Assembly (NCBI GenBank): GCA_039105265.1
Contig: JAPFFF010000058.1
Location: 248,001-312,000, forward strand
Source: Tritrichomonas musculus
Taxonomy: Eukaryota; Parabasalia; Tritrichomonadida; Tritrichomonadidae
Reading direction: 5' to 3'
DNA: 64,000 bases
The position numbers were made by a program, and so were the translations under genes. Positions 19,495-30,029 of this stretch are shown in pieces (the first letter of the stretch is position 1; every line of letters starts with the position of its first letter). The notes beneath the pieces were generated by a model that saw only the letters and a program-made list of their open reading frames with translations, did no database searches and had not been told where the DNA came from.

Positions 19495-20033
19495 CTCTAA
19501 TAATGGAAATATTTATAAAAAAATTAATGAAAAGTTATTTCTTGAAGAAAAATTGAATAGAAATTTGGCCTTTATTTGAAAGTATCAAAATTTTGATTGT
19601 TTTGGCCTTATCTTCTTATACAATAATAAATGTTTGATGTAAGGTAAATAAATATATTTTATATATATTTATTAAAATTAGCGATTGGGTATAATCATTT
19701 TTATAAAAAATATTTGATTTATTTGAATGATTATCTTTAAGTATGAAAAAAATTAAATAATTTTAATTATTTTAGGTCAGTAAAATGGTTAAAAATTCAA
19801 TCTTATATACGATTTCATTTAATTAAAAAATAACAATATTCAATATTTAAATTAATGTTTTTTTGATATAAAATATTGCATAAAATTACACTGAATAAAA
19901 TTATTTAATGTAAAAAAGTATTTAAATATATATGTATAATAAGATATTTTGGTTTTTTACAATACCTAAATTTTAACCTTATATTAGCCATAACTGATTT
20001 TTCAAAAAAAAAACGTTATTGTAAAATCGGAAA
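19495..20033. other. Intergenic stretch between divergent genes
   Basis: AT-rich region between two divergent starts, so it should contain two promoters. A TTTTGGCCTTA-like motif appears twice near 19566 and 19602. No RNA gene was seen. Confidence 0.4.
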
Positions 20034-20858
20034 ATGGATGAGCATATTGATATCAGAACGTATCCAATTCCAAATTGGTCTTCAAGAAAAGTATCAGTAG
20101 TTCAAAATGGGAGATGGTCTTATTTTTATAATTCTGGAAATAATGAAACTTTATTTGATTATGAACCATATTCTAAAAAAACGATTTCAATTTTATCTCA
20201 GAGAGATAAAGAGAGTGTAAAAAATAAAAGTACTAACTTAAATACTTCGGCAAACTTTAAAGAAAATGATGGTGGAGATCCACCTTTGAATTATGATTCT
20301 TATCAACTGTTCCAACAATCAATTCAAAGAGAGAAAATGCAACAACAAATTTTTCTTACTCCAACTTTTTCGAAGCCAGAAAAAAAGCCAAAAGAATCCA
20401 AAAAACGAGAGACTCAAAAGTTAAACGAAACATTTGTACCTTCTGAAACAAATATTGTTGATGAGATCAAACCGATAATACCTCTTAGTCCTGGTTTAAG
20501 TGTGGCAAAAGTCAAAAAAGATAAAGTTAAATCTATTGCTAATGATAATAATAATGTTAATGATAATGACGAAAGTGAAAATGATAGAACATTTTGTTTT
20601 AATGCAAAAGCCAACGATATAAAAAATCATCATGCTTTTCAATTTTATAAGCCACCACAAAAAAAAGAAATTAATAGTGAAGAAAAAACAAAAAGATTAA
20701 TCGAAGACTGTATTTCTTCTAAAAGAAATGGACAATCAATATCGCAATTAAGAAGATATAATGGGAATAGCAATCATGCTTTTACCTTTCAAATGATAAA
20801 TAATAAAAAATATTCTCATTCATCAACTTACAATTTCGGAGATAATACGCATACTTAG
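20034..20858 (+). CDS. Hypothetical low-complexity protein
   Basis: A 274-residue protein not recognised. Residues 1-45 look ordered (PIPNWSSRKVSVVQNGRWSY, then FYNSGNNETLFDYEPYSKKT), recalling short peptide motifs rather than a domain. The rest is rich in Asn, Lys, Ser and Glu and is probably disordered. Two similar motifs recur: TFCFNAKANDIKNHHAFQFY near residue 190 and NGNSNHAFTFQMINNKKYSH near the end; both contain NHxAFxF, so this may be a short repeated binding motif. There is no signal peptide or membrane segment. The codon pattern and uninterrupted frame support a real gene. Confidence 0.55.
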   Translation: MDEHIDIRTYPIPNWSSRKVSVVQNGRWSYFYNSGNNETLFDYEPYSKKTISILSQRDKESVKNKSTNLNTSANFKENDGGDPPLNYDSYQLFQQSIQREKMQQQIFLTPTFSKPEKKPKESKKRETQKLNETFVPSETNIVDEIKPIIPLSPGLSVAKVKKDKVKSIANDNNNVNDNDESENDRTFCFNAKANDIKNHHAFQFYKPPQKKEINSEEKTKRLIEDCISSKRNGQSISQLRRYNGNSNHAFTFQMINNKKYSHSSTYNFGDNTHT

Positions 20859-21263
20859 TAATGATAGGTGTTAGTTCATAATTTTTACAACAGCTTTTAA
20901 TAATTTATTTTGTTAAATTCTATTTCAAATATTTTACAGGTTAATAGTCACCAATCATATACAATTTCTATTTCTATTTATTAATATTTTGTTAAATTCA
21001 AGTACTATAAAAAATTCATAATCCTAATGTTAATTTCAGAAAAAAAAAAAACTCGGTGCTATATTCTTGTTAATAAACAGATTTATATTGTTTTGTTAAT
21101 AAATAAAATTTCGAATCATCGTATTTTTTTTTTTTTTTTTTTTGAAATCATTAAATAAAATCCAATCAGATTTTTAACGAGTTATAAAAATAAATATAGC
21201 ATTATTTATCATAAAAATAACATATTTATTAAAAATAATAACATAAACAAAGAATTTTTTTCT
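20859..21263. other. Convergent intergenic stretch with homopolymers
   Basis: Spacer between two convergent 3' ends. It contains an A-run near 21040 and a T-run of about 18-19 near 21125-21143. No gene or RNA was seen. Confidence 0.4.
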
Positions 21264-24200
21264 CTATGAATTTAATGAGTCTCTGCTTATGAGGCTCGCT
21301 TGTTGAATTTTCTCAGATATCTCCTTATAAGAAGGGTAATTCTGTCCCGAGTCTGTTGAGAAAGCCTCGTAAGGATTGCTTGTAAAGTCCGATTTTTCTT
21401 TCTTGATTTCTGAGGAGAAACTGTCAGAACGGTTGGCTCTGTCTTTGTGCTTAGAAGAAGAAGAAGAAGACTCATTAATGATGTTGTCCTTGGCCATTCT
21501 GTCAAGATCTCCGATGTCAGAAGAAGTCGTTCCGTTTGAAACGTTTGAGAAGTCGTTATACTTTTCAGAGGCAGGACTATTTTGAAGGTCGACTTTCTTC
21601 AAGCAAATTTGCTTGTTAGGAGTGTCACCTTTATTATCGCTGAAGAGGTCAAATTGTGAGACTTCGCTTGACTTTGATGGTATCTTTTCAATGTTCTCTA
21701 TTTGCTTGATCTGGCTGCCGCGGCTCGAGCTGCTCTGGCTTCGTGATGACTTGTTTTTGAGGATGTATTCGTCATCGGAATTAATCGTTCCTATCAAGAC
21801 GCTTTCTTCTTCTTGTTCTTCTTCGTTTTCATTAAAATCTTCTTCTTCTTCATTTCCAACGTCCGATAACTGATCATCTAGCTCATTTTCAATTTGATTT
21901 TCTTCTTCTTCTTCTTCAAATTCATTTTCATCTTCGTTCTCTGGCAATGGGAATATTTGTGGCTTCTGGTTCTGTGGCTTTTGAATTGTGCTGGTGTCAA
22001 TTGAGTCGTCAATTCGGCTGATGGTTGAATTTGACACGTGATTCGGATTTTTAATGAAGCGAGAAGTGATTTTATTTTGATTTGGATTCATTTTTTCATT
22101 GTCAATTCCAGATATAGTATTCATTGCAGCACTAAAACCAGAACTTTCAATTGTGGTAGTGTTCTTCTTGTTATTGTTGTTGTTGTTGGGTGCATTTAAA
22201 TTATCATAGTCGTTGTCATTGTCATTGTAATCTTCATATTCAATTTCATTATTTTTGTAATTTTTGGTGATTTTGTTCTTGGGCTGATTCTCTTTCCTAA
22301 AGTGAATCTTCTTAGTGCTTTCATCGTTGTTCACTCTCTCTAAGGGTGGCCGTCTATTGGTGTCCGTTTGTGAAATTCGGTTTGTCATGCTGTTTCTCTT
22401 CATTTCGTCATCGTATTCATTGTTTTCTTGATTTAGTGCTTGCTCTCTGGCTATGTCACTCTCACTGAAATTGGTGTTTGTTGATTTTGTCTCTCTTTTA
22501 TTAATGAAATCATAATTTGGAGTAGATTCTCTTTTTCTGTTCAAAATGCTATCATTTGTTTGCGATTGCTTCGTGTCTTTATCAAAGAAAGAAGTAGAGG
22601 TTGCAACTGTTTTCGTGGGTGTCAATTGAGTTGATTTATCGGTAAAATCAATTTTTTCAAAAGCAGGAGATGATCGGCTTGGATTACGCCTTCTTCCATC
22701 TTTGGATCTCTTCAATCGATGATCATTGGCGTAATCATCATAATCGTCATAATTATCATATTCTTTTTTAATCCTTTTTTGTTGCCCATGATGATGATGA
22801 TGTCTTCGATGCGGATTTGATCTTCTATTGTTGTTATCATCAGAACCATATTCATTGTAATCGTCATCACTGTTATCTGAGTTGTTGCGATGATGATGAT
22901 GGTGCCTTCTGCGATGATGCTTCTTCCTCGGATCTTCTTCGCTTTGATCATCATAATTGTTACTTTCTTTTTCAATTAATTTGACCTTCTTGTGGTGATG
23001 ATGCCTTCTTCTCTTTTGCTTTATTTGAGGCTGTATTTGGCCCGTTAAAACTGCAATAATAGGCTCTTTTTGTGATTGGTTTTTTCTTTCATCTAGGTTG
23101 GCAAATTGGCCATTGTCTGAGTCTGATTCATCAGGTGAGACGTTAAAGTTATCATTTGGAATTTGTCTTTGTTGAATAGGCATTTTTTCTTTGTCAGCTT
23201 TTTTGATCTTTGAATTAGTTTCAGTTTCTGGAAAAGAAAACGCAATGATTTGATCTATTTTAACTTTGGGTTTTGATTTATCAAATTTTGAAATTTCAAT
23301 GAGATGTGATACTTGCATTCGTCCAGCTTTGTTTTGTGAAGTTGGTAAATAAGGATTTTGATTAGAAAAGGAAATCGATGTTGGTTTGTCCTCTGGCTTG
23401 GATATTTCAAGTGGCTTTGATAATGAAAATTGAAGATTATGATTCTTATCCCCTTTTTCTATCAAACTATTATTTGTAGGAACTTTTGAATGCCTGATTG
23501 CATCAGAAATTTGAAATTTTGGATTTTGGCTTTGATTTTGGTTTTGAATTTGACGAGGAACAGGGATGTGAGGAGTGTCGTCATCTTCTATTTGTTGCAT
23601 ATTGCCATCTTTTGAATCATTAGTGTTTATCTCCTCTTCTTCTTCATAGTCAATTTCATCAAAAATTATCTGCTTTGCTTTGCTGTTTTTGACTTCATTA
23701 TTATTCCCATTTGTGTTATTTGGTGATTTTATGCCATTGCCGCTTCGTTTGCTAGAGAAATTGTTACTATCTGTGGTATTGGTGTACTTTAGATTGATTT
23801 TGACGATTTTTTCATCATTTTCTTCTTCTTCTGTTGTATTAGCATTCTTATCTATATGTTGGCGGTGTCTCATTTCTAAAGGGATTCCTTTTCCTTGGCC
23901 TTGAATTATAATAGTTGGTGTTTGCTTCTTTTTATTATTATTGAATTGAATATTATTTTGATTACTATCATCATTTTCGTTGTTAATGCTTGTCTGTTGA
24001 TTTTGATCGTACTCATCAGTTTTATCATTATTGAGTGTAAAAGTGTTTTGATTTGTACTATTATATTTATTATTATTATTATTACTGTTATTACTCTGGT
24101 AAGCGGTGTTGTTTGAATTTTTACTATTAAATTTATTGATATTACCAGTAAAGTTATTAATATTGGAATTATTATTTGCACTTTTTGCATTATTATATAT

Positions 24201-25655
24201 AAAGTTGTTGTTTGGATTTTTACTATTATCATTTGAGTTGAGCCTATTGCTGTTGTATTTTGCATTAATGTTGCTATTAATATTATTGATACTTTGTGTA
24301 TTGTCAATAATTATGTTATTGTTGATATTATTGTTATTGTTATTGGTAGTTGTTTTAATATTATTTTGTGCCGAAATATTTGAATTTATTATTGCATCTT
24401 TGGTAATTGATGAAAATTGAGGTCGTTGAAGATTTGGATCTTCCTCATTATTATCACTCTGCTTTTTTGTAGTTTTTGAATTATTTGCGCCAGTTTTTTT
24501 ATTTTTCTTTTTCCCTTTATTAATTTTTTTGGGCCTTTTGGTTCCTTTTTTCATTTTCAATGTATTTTTCTTTCTTGAATTAGCAGATTTGGCTGTTTCA
24601 GAGCCATTGGCAAAACTTAAAGTTTGATTGTCGAGTTTACTTTGAACAGAACCTGTTTCATTATTGTGTGTTAAAATTTTATTTTTTGCACGAATTTGAT
24701 TTTGTCTTTGTACGTTTTTCTTGTCATTATCTTCATTATCACATTCATTTTCTTCTTCGGAATTTTCAGAGAGCATTTCGTTTTTGTTTATATCTTCATC
24801 GTCAGATTCTAACAGTAAATTGTTTTTATTGTTTTGATTTCTTCCTTTTGGCTTATTTTTAATATTGTTAGGTTCTTCTTCTGCAATAACATCGTCAAAA
24901 TCAGAAGCGTGTTTATCTGTTGTAAATGATGTAGAAATATTCACAGAATCATAAGTAATCGCTTCATTATCTTTTGAAAACATTGATGTATTTGTAAAAT
25001 GAGGTGAATCCAATGTAGGCATTTGAATAGAAACTTTTTTTGATTTTTTGGTTAGCATCTCAACTGAATTATTATCCTCAATTTCTCGATTATATCTAAG
25101 ATTTCTTTTGATACTTTTAATAGAGGGCGTTGGTGGAGCTGTAGTATCATCTTTTTTAGTTTTTGAGGGAGATGCTCGACGTATTTGTGGTGCATCATTA
25201 AAAGCAGCTTTAATATTTTTATCTTGTAAATCTTTAACGCTTTGAGAATTAATTTCAGAAATGACTTTCGATAAAAATTCGTTTCTTGTTATAGAAGACA
25301 CAACATGATCCATAAAGTGATTCATAACTTGATAGCAATTTTGATTACAATGGATTGTAATGAAATTCATTCCTTTGAATGAATGATAATGATAAAATCT
25401 TTCAGGAATGGGGCATGATGGATAAGTAAATGAGGCGACAAAAATACTTTGGCATTGATAGTAGTGAACATAATCCTTTCCCCCGCAGGTAAATAAAACG
25501 AAGTTATTCGCTTGTTTATTAAAATCTAATAATTCGTTGGAAACTGGCTGTGCATTTTTTGGATTTTGTGAATCTATACTGCGCAAAAATTGTAATTGTG
25601 TTTCTGAATCTTGAATCTCTCCGTTTGGAAAAACAGAAGAAATCTGAGTACCCAT
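21264..25655 (-). CDS. Large Asn/His-rich low-complexity protein, probably N-myristoylated
   Basis: A 1463-residue protein of unknown function. It begins MGTQISS, which fits the MGxxxS N-myristoylation signal and suggests membrane attachment. Residues 45-160 look globular with many aromatic residues, Cys and His (FVLFTCGGKDYVHYYQC; FHYHSF-type segment; FITIHCNQNCYQVMNHFMDH). The remaining 1300 residues are low complexity: Lys-rich near 370-400, a long Asn-rich region near 420-560, acidic runs, His clusters with Arg near 890-960, and Ser-rich and Glu-rich stretches toward the C-terminus. The long frame without stops in low-complexity DNA argues for purifying selection on the reading frame. The 3' 450 bases have more G and C than the rest. 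Many open frames on the opposite strand here are shadows of the repeats. Confidence 0.6.
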   Translation of the reverse strand: MGTQISSVFPNGEIQDSETQLQFLRSIDSQNPKNAQPVSNELLDFNKQANNFVLFTCGGKDYVHYYQCQSIFVASFTYPSCPIPERFYHYHSFKGMNFITIHCNQNCYQVMNHFMDHVVSSITRNEFLSKVISEINSQSVKDLQDKNIKAAFNDAPQIRRASPSKTKKDDTTAPPTPSIKSIKRNLRYNREIEDNNSVEMLTKKSKKVSIQMPTLDSPHFTNTSMFSKDNEAITYDSVNISTSFTTDKHASDFDDVIAEEEPNNIKNKPKGRNQNNKNNLLLESDDEDINKNEMLSENSEEENECDNEDNDKKNVQRQNQIRAKNKILTHNNETGSVQSKLDNQTLSFANGSETAKSANSRKKNTLKMKKGTKRPKKINKGKKKNKKTGANNSKTTKKQSDNNEEDPNLQRPQFSSITKDAIINSNISAQNNIKTTTNNNNNNINNNIIIDNTQSINNINSNINAKYNSNRLNSNDNSKNPNNNFIYNNAKSANNNSNINNFTGNINKFNSKNSNNTAYQSNNSNNNNNKYNSTNQNTFTLNNDKTDEYDQNQQTSINNENDDSNQNNIQFNNNKKKQTPTIIIQGQGKGIPLEMRHRQHIDKNANTTEEEENDEKIVKINLKYTNTTDSNNFSSKRSGNGIKSPNNTNGNNNEVKNSKAKQIIFDEIDYEEEEEINTNDSKDGNMQQIEDDDTPHIPVPRQIQNQNQSQNPKFQISDAIRHSKVPTNNSLIEKGDKNHNLQFSLSKPLEISKPEDKPTSISFSNQNPYLPTSQNKAGRMQVSHLIEISKFDKSKPKVKIDQIIAFSFPETETNSKIKKADKEKMPIQQRQIPNDNFNVSPDESDSDNGQFANLDERKNQSQKEPIIAVLTGQIQPQIKQKRRRHHHHKKVKLIEKESNNYDDQSEEDPRKKHHRRRHHHHHRNNSDNSDDDYNEYGSDDNNNRRSNPHRRHHHHHGQQKRIKKEYDNYDDYDDYANDHRLKRSKDGRRRNPSRSSPAFEKIDFTDKSTQLTPTKTVATSTSFFDKDTKQSQTNDSILNRKRESTPNYDFINKRETKSTNTNFSESDIAREQALNQENNEYDDEMKRNSMTNRISQTDTNRRPPLERVNNDESTKKIHFRKENQPKNKITKNYKNNEIEYEDYNDNDNDYDNLNAPNNNNNNKKNTTTIESSGFSAAMNTISGIDNEKMNPNQNKITSRFIKNPNHVSNSTISRIDDSIDTSTIQKPQNQKPQIFPLPENEDENEFEEEEEENQIENELDDQLSDVGNEEEEDFNENEEEQEEESVLIGTINSDDEYILKNKSSRSQSSSSRGSQIKQIENIEKIPSKSSEVSQFDLFSDNKGDTPNKQICLKKVDLQNSPASEKYNDFSNVSNGTTSSDIGDLDRMAKDNIINESSSSSSKHKDRANRSDSFSSEIKKEKSDFTSNPYEAFSTDSGQNYPSYKEISEKIQQASLISRDSLNS

Positions 25656-25941
25656 TTATGCAATATTAATTTATTAACGTTTCTTTTTTCGTAAAATTTT
25701 AAACTTATAATAAAACGAAATTTTTGAAATACTATTCAAAGTCACTTTTTGAAAGGAAAAATTGAAAGAATAATGAAATAAAAAATTAATTATAATCAAC
25801 CATTGTTATTATGAAGTTTTAAGTATTTGTATTATGAAAGCAAAATCTAAAATTTGTATTGATAGTATTAAAAAAAATATTTAAAAAGTTGATTAGCCAA
25901 AATCAATCAAAGGAAATAAGAAATTTTAAATCTGTTTTACA

Positions 25942-27684
25942 ATGACTATAATTTTTAACTCAAATAAATTACCTCACCGAAACACAAAAACACCTTTTGG
26001 ATTTGTTCAGGCACGATATGAACCATTATCAGTCAGTGATTATGATGATCCAATTCCAAAATGTAGTAACTGTAAAACGAAGCAGTTTCCCTTAAAAACT
26101 GGAGGATTTTCATGTCCAATTTGTTCTCCTGACTCTGATTTTATAGAAGGTTCGCTTAGAATTCGGAAAGGTTCAAAAAAAAAGTTATTATATTTTTTTG
26201 CTTTTGATGTTCAATTTTCTATTGATAAAACTCGTTGTTTATTAAATCAACTTTGTGATGCAATGAATGATGATGATACTGCCGTTATAATATGTTTATC
26301 TACTCCGTATACAATTGTTTCGGTTAAAAATAGTGTTTCTTTTTACACGGTTATCGACGATGTTTACAATTTTGTTGCAAATGATGAATATGAGCTTACA
26401 AAAAAGCAAATTCAAAATTATGTTTTACCTTCTCTTATATCTTTATATTCTGTGCAGGCGATGTCAAGTGCTCAAAAATCTCCTATTGATGTGATTCCAG
26501 TTGTTCAAATATTAATTCATCAATCGAAAAAGAACCCTTTTGCTGCATTTTGTTTTATTAATTCACCGATTTCGCCTATAACTGCAGAAAAAGCAGCAGC
26601 ATCAAGTCGAATTATAGCGTCAAATAATGGTATTATTCATTTTGGTGTAAATGAAAGTTTCAAAAAATTAACTGCAATTGCACGAATGAGCATGGGGTTA
26701 GTTTTTGGAATTAGTCAAATTCTTTCATCAACTATTCAACGTTTAATTAATCTCTCTCAGCCAGCTAAAATGAAAGTAATAATGCCACGATTTATTGAGG
26801 TCACAAAAGTAACTAGTAGTGATGGATCAATGAATATGACAGCTTATACAACCAAAATAATTTTAACAAGTTTGAAAGGTTGTAGTGCTAGAATGAATGT
26901 TGATTTTACAAGAGTTGACGATAATCATATATCATCAGCAAAATTTATCGAAATTACAGAAAATAGTTATGGACGTTTTATTTCACTACATAGTTTTGGT
27001 TGGTCTGAGTCAGCAGAAATGTTTGACTCAATTGCGCTCTCAAAGCCTTTAGTATCTTCTGTATCAAATTTGCCTCCGGCTGATTCCTCAATCCCACCAA
27101 CTCTCACACCAAATCCAGTTCAAATGAATGACTCACAAAATTCAACGGCTAATTCTGGTAATGATAATAATGAGAATAATAGTCAGCCAAAAGTATATGA
27201 CCTTGATGATTTTGGTGATAAAAATTGGCAAACAACTGATGAATCAAATATAAATTTATTAGTAACTAAGAATTTAATTCTCAAAGGATGTGCATCAGAT
27301 GTTTTAAGAGCTACTTGGGCTGGAGGAAACTTTGCTAGGCATGTTGAAAACCTTGTAAATGATCCTCAATTAAAAGATTATGTGATGTCATCATGTTTAG
27401 TTGATGCACTTAAAAAGCAAGAGAGAGGTGTTGAAAGATTCTATTATGTTTTATATACTTTATTAAATGATATGTCTGATAAAGTAGTAAGAGTGAAAAA
27501 AGATCATGTTCTTATTACTCCGCCAATTGTTTTCATTTATAGTACTTTAGATAATCCAACTGATATTATTGAGAAATATTTCCTAAGTGAATGGCCCCTG
27601 GAAGTGCGTATTTTAACTGATTTTGATGCATTTTTATTGGCAGCTGAAAATCAAGGGTTTTCTAATATTAGAAAACCAGTGTAA
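25942..27684 (+). CDS. Divergent Sec23/Sec24-family COPII coat protein
   Basis: A 580-residue homologue of the inner COPII coat subunits that bud vesicles from the ER. The family zinc finger is present (CSNCKTKQFPLKTGGFSCPI then C; C41, C44, C57, C60 approximately). A vWA-like trunk follows (about 75-260; LLYFFAFDVQFSIDKTRCLL), then the beta-sandwich (KVIMPRFIEVTKVTSSDG to FISLHSF), a Pro/Asn-rich insert at about 372-415, the helical region (420-520) and a short gelsolin-like end (PPIVFIYSTLDNP). It is shorter than typical Sec23 (about 765) or Sec24 (over 800), mostly by loss in the trunk. I cannot decide Sec23 from Sec24 by eye; the finger spacing and lack of an N-terminal Pro-rich extension are mixed signals. 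It may be a third, lineage-specific paralogue. Confidence 0.7.
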   Translation: MTIIFNSNKLPHRNTKTPFGFVQARYEPLSVSDYDDPIPKCSNCKTKQFPLKTGGFSCPICSPDSDFIEGSLRIRKGSKKKLLYFFAFDVQFSIDKTRCLLNQLCDAMNDDDTAVIICLSTPYTIVSVKNSVSFYTVIDDVYNFVANDEYELTKKQIQNYVLPSLISLYSVQAMSSAQKSPIDVIPVVQILIHQSKKNPFAAFCFINSPISPITAEKAAASSRIIASNNGIIHFGVNESFKKLTAIARMSMGLVFGISQILSSTIQRLINLSQPAKMKVIMPRFIEVTKVTSSDGSMNMTAYTTKIILTSLKGCSARMNVDFTRVDDNHISSAKFIEITENSYGRFISLHSFGWSESAEMFDSIALSKPLVSSVSNLPPADSSIPPTLTPNPVQMNDSQNSTANSGNDNNENNSQPKVYDLDDFGDKNWQTTDESNINLLVTKNLILKGCASDVLRATWAGGNFARHVENLVNDPQLKDYVMSSCLVDALKKQERGVERFYYVLYTLLNDMSDKVVRVKKDHVLITPPIVFIYSTLDNPTDIIEKYFLSEWPLEVRILTDFDAFLLAAENQGFSNIRKPV

Positions 27685-27784
27685 ATGAAAAATATTAGCT
27701 TTTGTTTCTTAAATATAATTTTCAATTTATGTTTGGTTATGATTTTAACTTTTTCTTTTGCTAAATTTTTAATAATTTCTTGAT

Positions 27785-29575
27785 ATGAGCAGTAAGGACT
27801 CAACTCAGCATTTTTATGAAACTGGAGAAGGGTTCACGTGTGATTTAGATTGGAAAGAATTACGTTCATATTTAATACCTTTTCAAGATGATATTTCTTT
27901 ATCAGATCCGCAATTTAATCAAAGAATAATAAATCATTTAACCAAGTGTCGAAAAATTATATATAATGCGATACCTCGGATTCAAGAAGAATTGCAAGAA
28001 ATTAATGAATCGCTCCTTAAAGATCCCCTTGAACATTATCAACTACCAGAAATTAATCCAGCAAATCGATTTCTTCATTTAAAGCTACGATTCTTACTCA
28101 AAAAAATTGCAAAGTTAACAAAAATTAATGCAGCCAATAGAATTGAACGAATAAATCGCCAATTTTTATTACTCAATTCCTTAATTCAATTAATCGATTA
28201 TTTACTTTCCTCAACTCAAAATTTAAAACGCATTATGATTAAAATTAGTCGAGCTGTTGAGCCAGTGGACCAAACAATTTTTACTATTACAAGACCAAAA
28301 GCACAACTTCTTCATTTAATTAGACGATTAGTTAAAACGCATCTTATAGAAATTTCATTGATTCCTGTTCCTTTCAGTTCAGCCTCAGCAAATCGTAATT
28401 TCTTAAGAGAAATTATTGATGCAGGAGTTAATGCAAAAAAACCTGGGACATCATACTTTAGTGAACTACCATCAGAAGCTTCATTAGATGTTTTTTTTGA
28501 GTCACCACACTCACCATTGTGTCAGAAACGATATATGATTTCCCCAACCACGCATCAAAAAGAAAATATTCCACCACTCCTTCCTTACGATCGAACTAAA
28601 ACAGATCCAGAATATGTTAAAAATTGGATATTTGAAGCAACTAACGCGATTATTCAATGGCTTCAAAAAGGAGAAAATCTTGAAGAAATTAATGAAGATC
28701 AAGAAGCAGCCATTTCAATTCTACTTGAGCGTTTTTTATTTGCAAAAACATATCCTCTATTATATGTTTGGGATCAGCCAGATTCCGCTGCTGCTCTTGA
28801 CTCCAATCCAACTCCTAATGACGTTCCTACATACATTCCAGCCATTCATATTGATTTTGATTCAAATTCTGTTCTTGATTCTAATAGTCCAAATACCAAT
28901 TCAACTAATTCAATGAGTTCACTCAATTCTTTATCTTTTTCAAATCCAAATTCCTTTAATAATAATGCAAATATAGAGATAGAAGAAAACGATAATTCTA
29001 ATAATAAAAACGATGGAAACTTTGAATCTCATTACGACCTCGAGAACGGGAAAAGATTTAGTCATCAAAGCGAAGCTGCAATACTATTTGCTCATAAAAT
29101 GGAAGAATTTGCGAAGCAAACCCCTGAACAGATTGGAATTTTACCAAAATATGTTCCTCTACAGTGTAGAGGAAAGCCGGTTCGTGCCATGTTTGAAGTT
29201 GATTCAATTGCACGTGCGCCTGTTGAATGGTTGAATAATGCGATTCATCATGTGTGTCCAATAGATGCTGCATATTGTATTGTGAAAGTGCATGAATCTT
29301 TGTCAGTTATGGCTGTCCTCAGAGCAACATCTGAAAAAGCAGATTCAGGAGTTGAAGACTTTGTAGAGAAAATGCCCGGATTTGACGATATTTTTGAAAT
29401 TTGGCTTTCTTTGCTTTGTGTAAGTGGAATTCCTCAGCCACAGAAATTAATGAACTTTATTAGTGTTTATTCTCACCTCCCTGGATTCACTGCACGAGTG
29501 ATGGCTTCAATTGCGTATTTAGAAGCATCTTTGTGTCAGTTAAAGTCTGCGCTTATTGAACAAAAAGATGAATAA
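27785..29575 (+). CDS. Putative VPS9-domain protein (Rab5-type GEF)
   Basis: A 596-residue protein. The N-terminal 240 residues are helical with coiled-coil character (FNQRIINHLTKCRKIIYNAI; RIERINRQFLLLNSLIQLID). A Ser/Asn/Asp-rich insert lies at about 355-415. The C-terminal 120 residues are compatible with a VPS9 fold: INxxxVCPIDAAYC-like helix, FEIWLSLLCVSGIPQPQKLM near 545, then FISVYSHLPGFTARVMASIA and YLEASL, echoing the NPPxLxSNIxYIxxF and YYLTxLxxAVxYI helices of VPS9 domains that activate Rab5 GTPases on endosomes. The conserved catalytic Asp and Tyr are not clear, so this is a tentative call. It follows the Sec23/24-like gene by 100 bases on the same strand. Confidence 0.45.
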   Translation: MSSKDSTQHFYETGEGFTCDLDWKELRSYLIPFQDDISLSDPQFNQRIINHLTKCRKIIYNAIPRIQEELQEINESLLKDPLEHYQLPEINPANRFLHLKLRFLLKKIAKLTKINAANRIERINRQFLLLNSLIQLIDYLLSSTQNLKRIMIKISRAVEPVDQTIFTITRPKAQLLHLIRRLVKTHLIEISLIPVPFSSASANRNFLREIIDAGVNAKKPGTSYFSELPSEASLDVFFESPHSPLCQKRYMISPTTHQKENIPPLLPYDRTKTDPEYVKNWIFEATNAIIQWLQKGENLEEINEDQEAAISILLERFLFAKTYPLLYVWDQPDSAAALDSNPTPNDVPTYIPAIHIDFDSNSVLDSNSPNTNSTNSMSSLNSLSFSNPNSFNNNANIEIEENDNSNNKNDGNFESHYDLENGKRFSHQSEAAILFAHKMEEFAKQTPEQIGILPKYVPLQCRGKPVRAMFEVDSIARAPVEWLNNAIHHVCPIDAAYCIVKVHESLSVMAVLRATSEKADSGVEDFVEKMPGFDDIFEIWLSLLCVSGIPQPQKLMNFISVYSHLPGFTARVMASIAYLEASLCQLKSALIEQKDE

Positions 29576-30029
29576 TTTGATCAATTTTTGTGTGATTATA
29601 TAAAGTAATTAATAAATATTGTATTATTAATCATGATGATTGTTCAGTTGATTATTTAGGTGATTAATATTGTAATGTTTAGAAAAAAATTACTCAAATT
29701 CTAGTATTCAAATTATGGCTATACGTTTAATTTTAAATAACGAATATGGTTAACATTTTTATTATTATACTTTAACTATTAAAAATAAAAAAAAATGAGA
29801 AATTTTGAATGATTTATTATTGATTTTAGTAATTTAGGCAATCCCAGAGACATTTATGGCTATCCATAAAAAATCAATGGTTTTGCTATGGCTTTGGCGA
29901 GGCATAAAAAAAAAAAAAAAAATAACTTTTCATTATTAATGCAGCACTAATATTGAAAACTGGCAAAGTAAAATTTTTTAATAAAATTATTCGAATGCAA
30001 ATATGAAAAAAATGTGTATTACTTGCTTC
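29576..30029. other. Convergent intergenic stretch
   Basis: AT-rich spacer. A weak hairpin-prone piece lies near 29858-29900 (GGCTATCCATAAAAAATC, then a partly complementary GGTTTTGCTATGGC), followed by an A-run of about 17. It was examined as a tRNA and does not fit. Confidence 0.4.

Noticed and set aside
29820-29930. Possible tRNA or small hairpin RNA
   Set aside because: No acceptor stem closes and the arms cannot be placed; only one weak hairpin is present.
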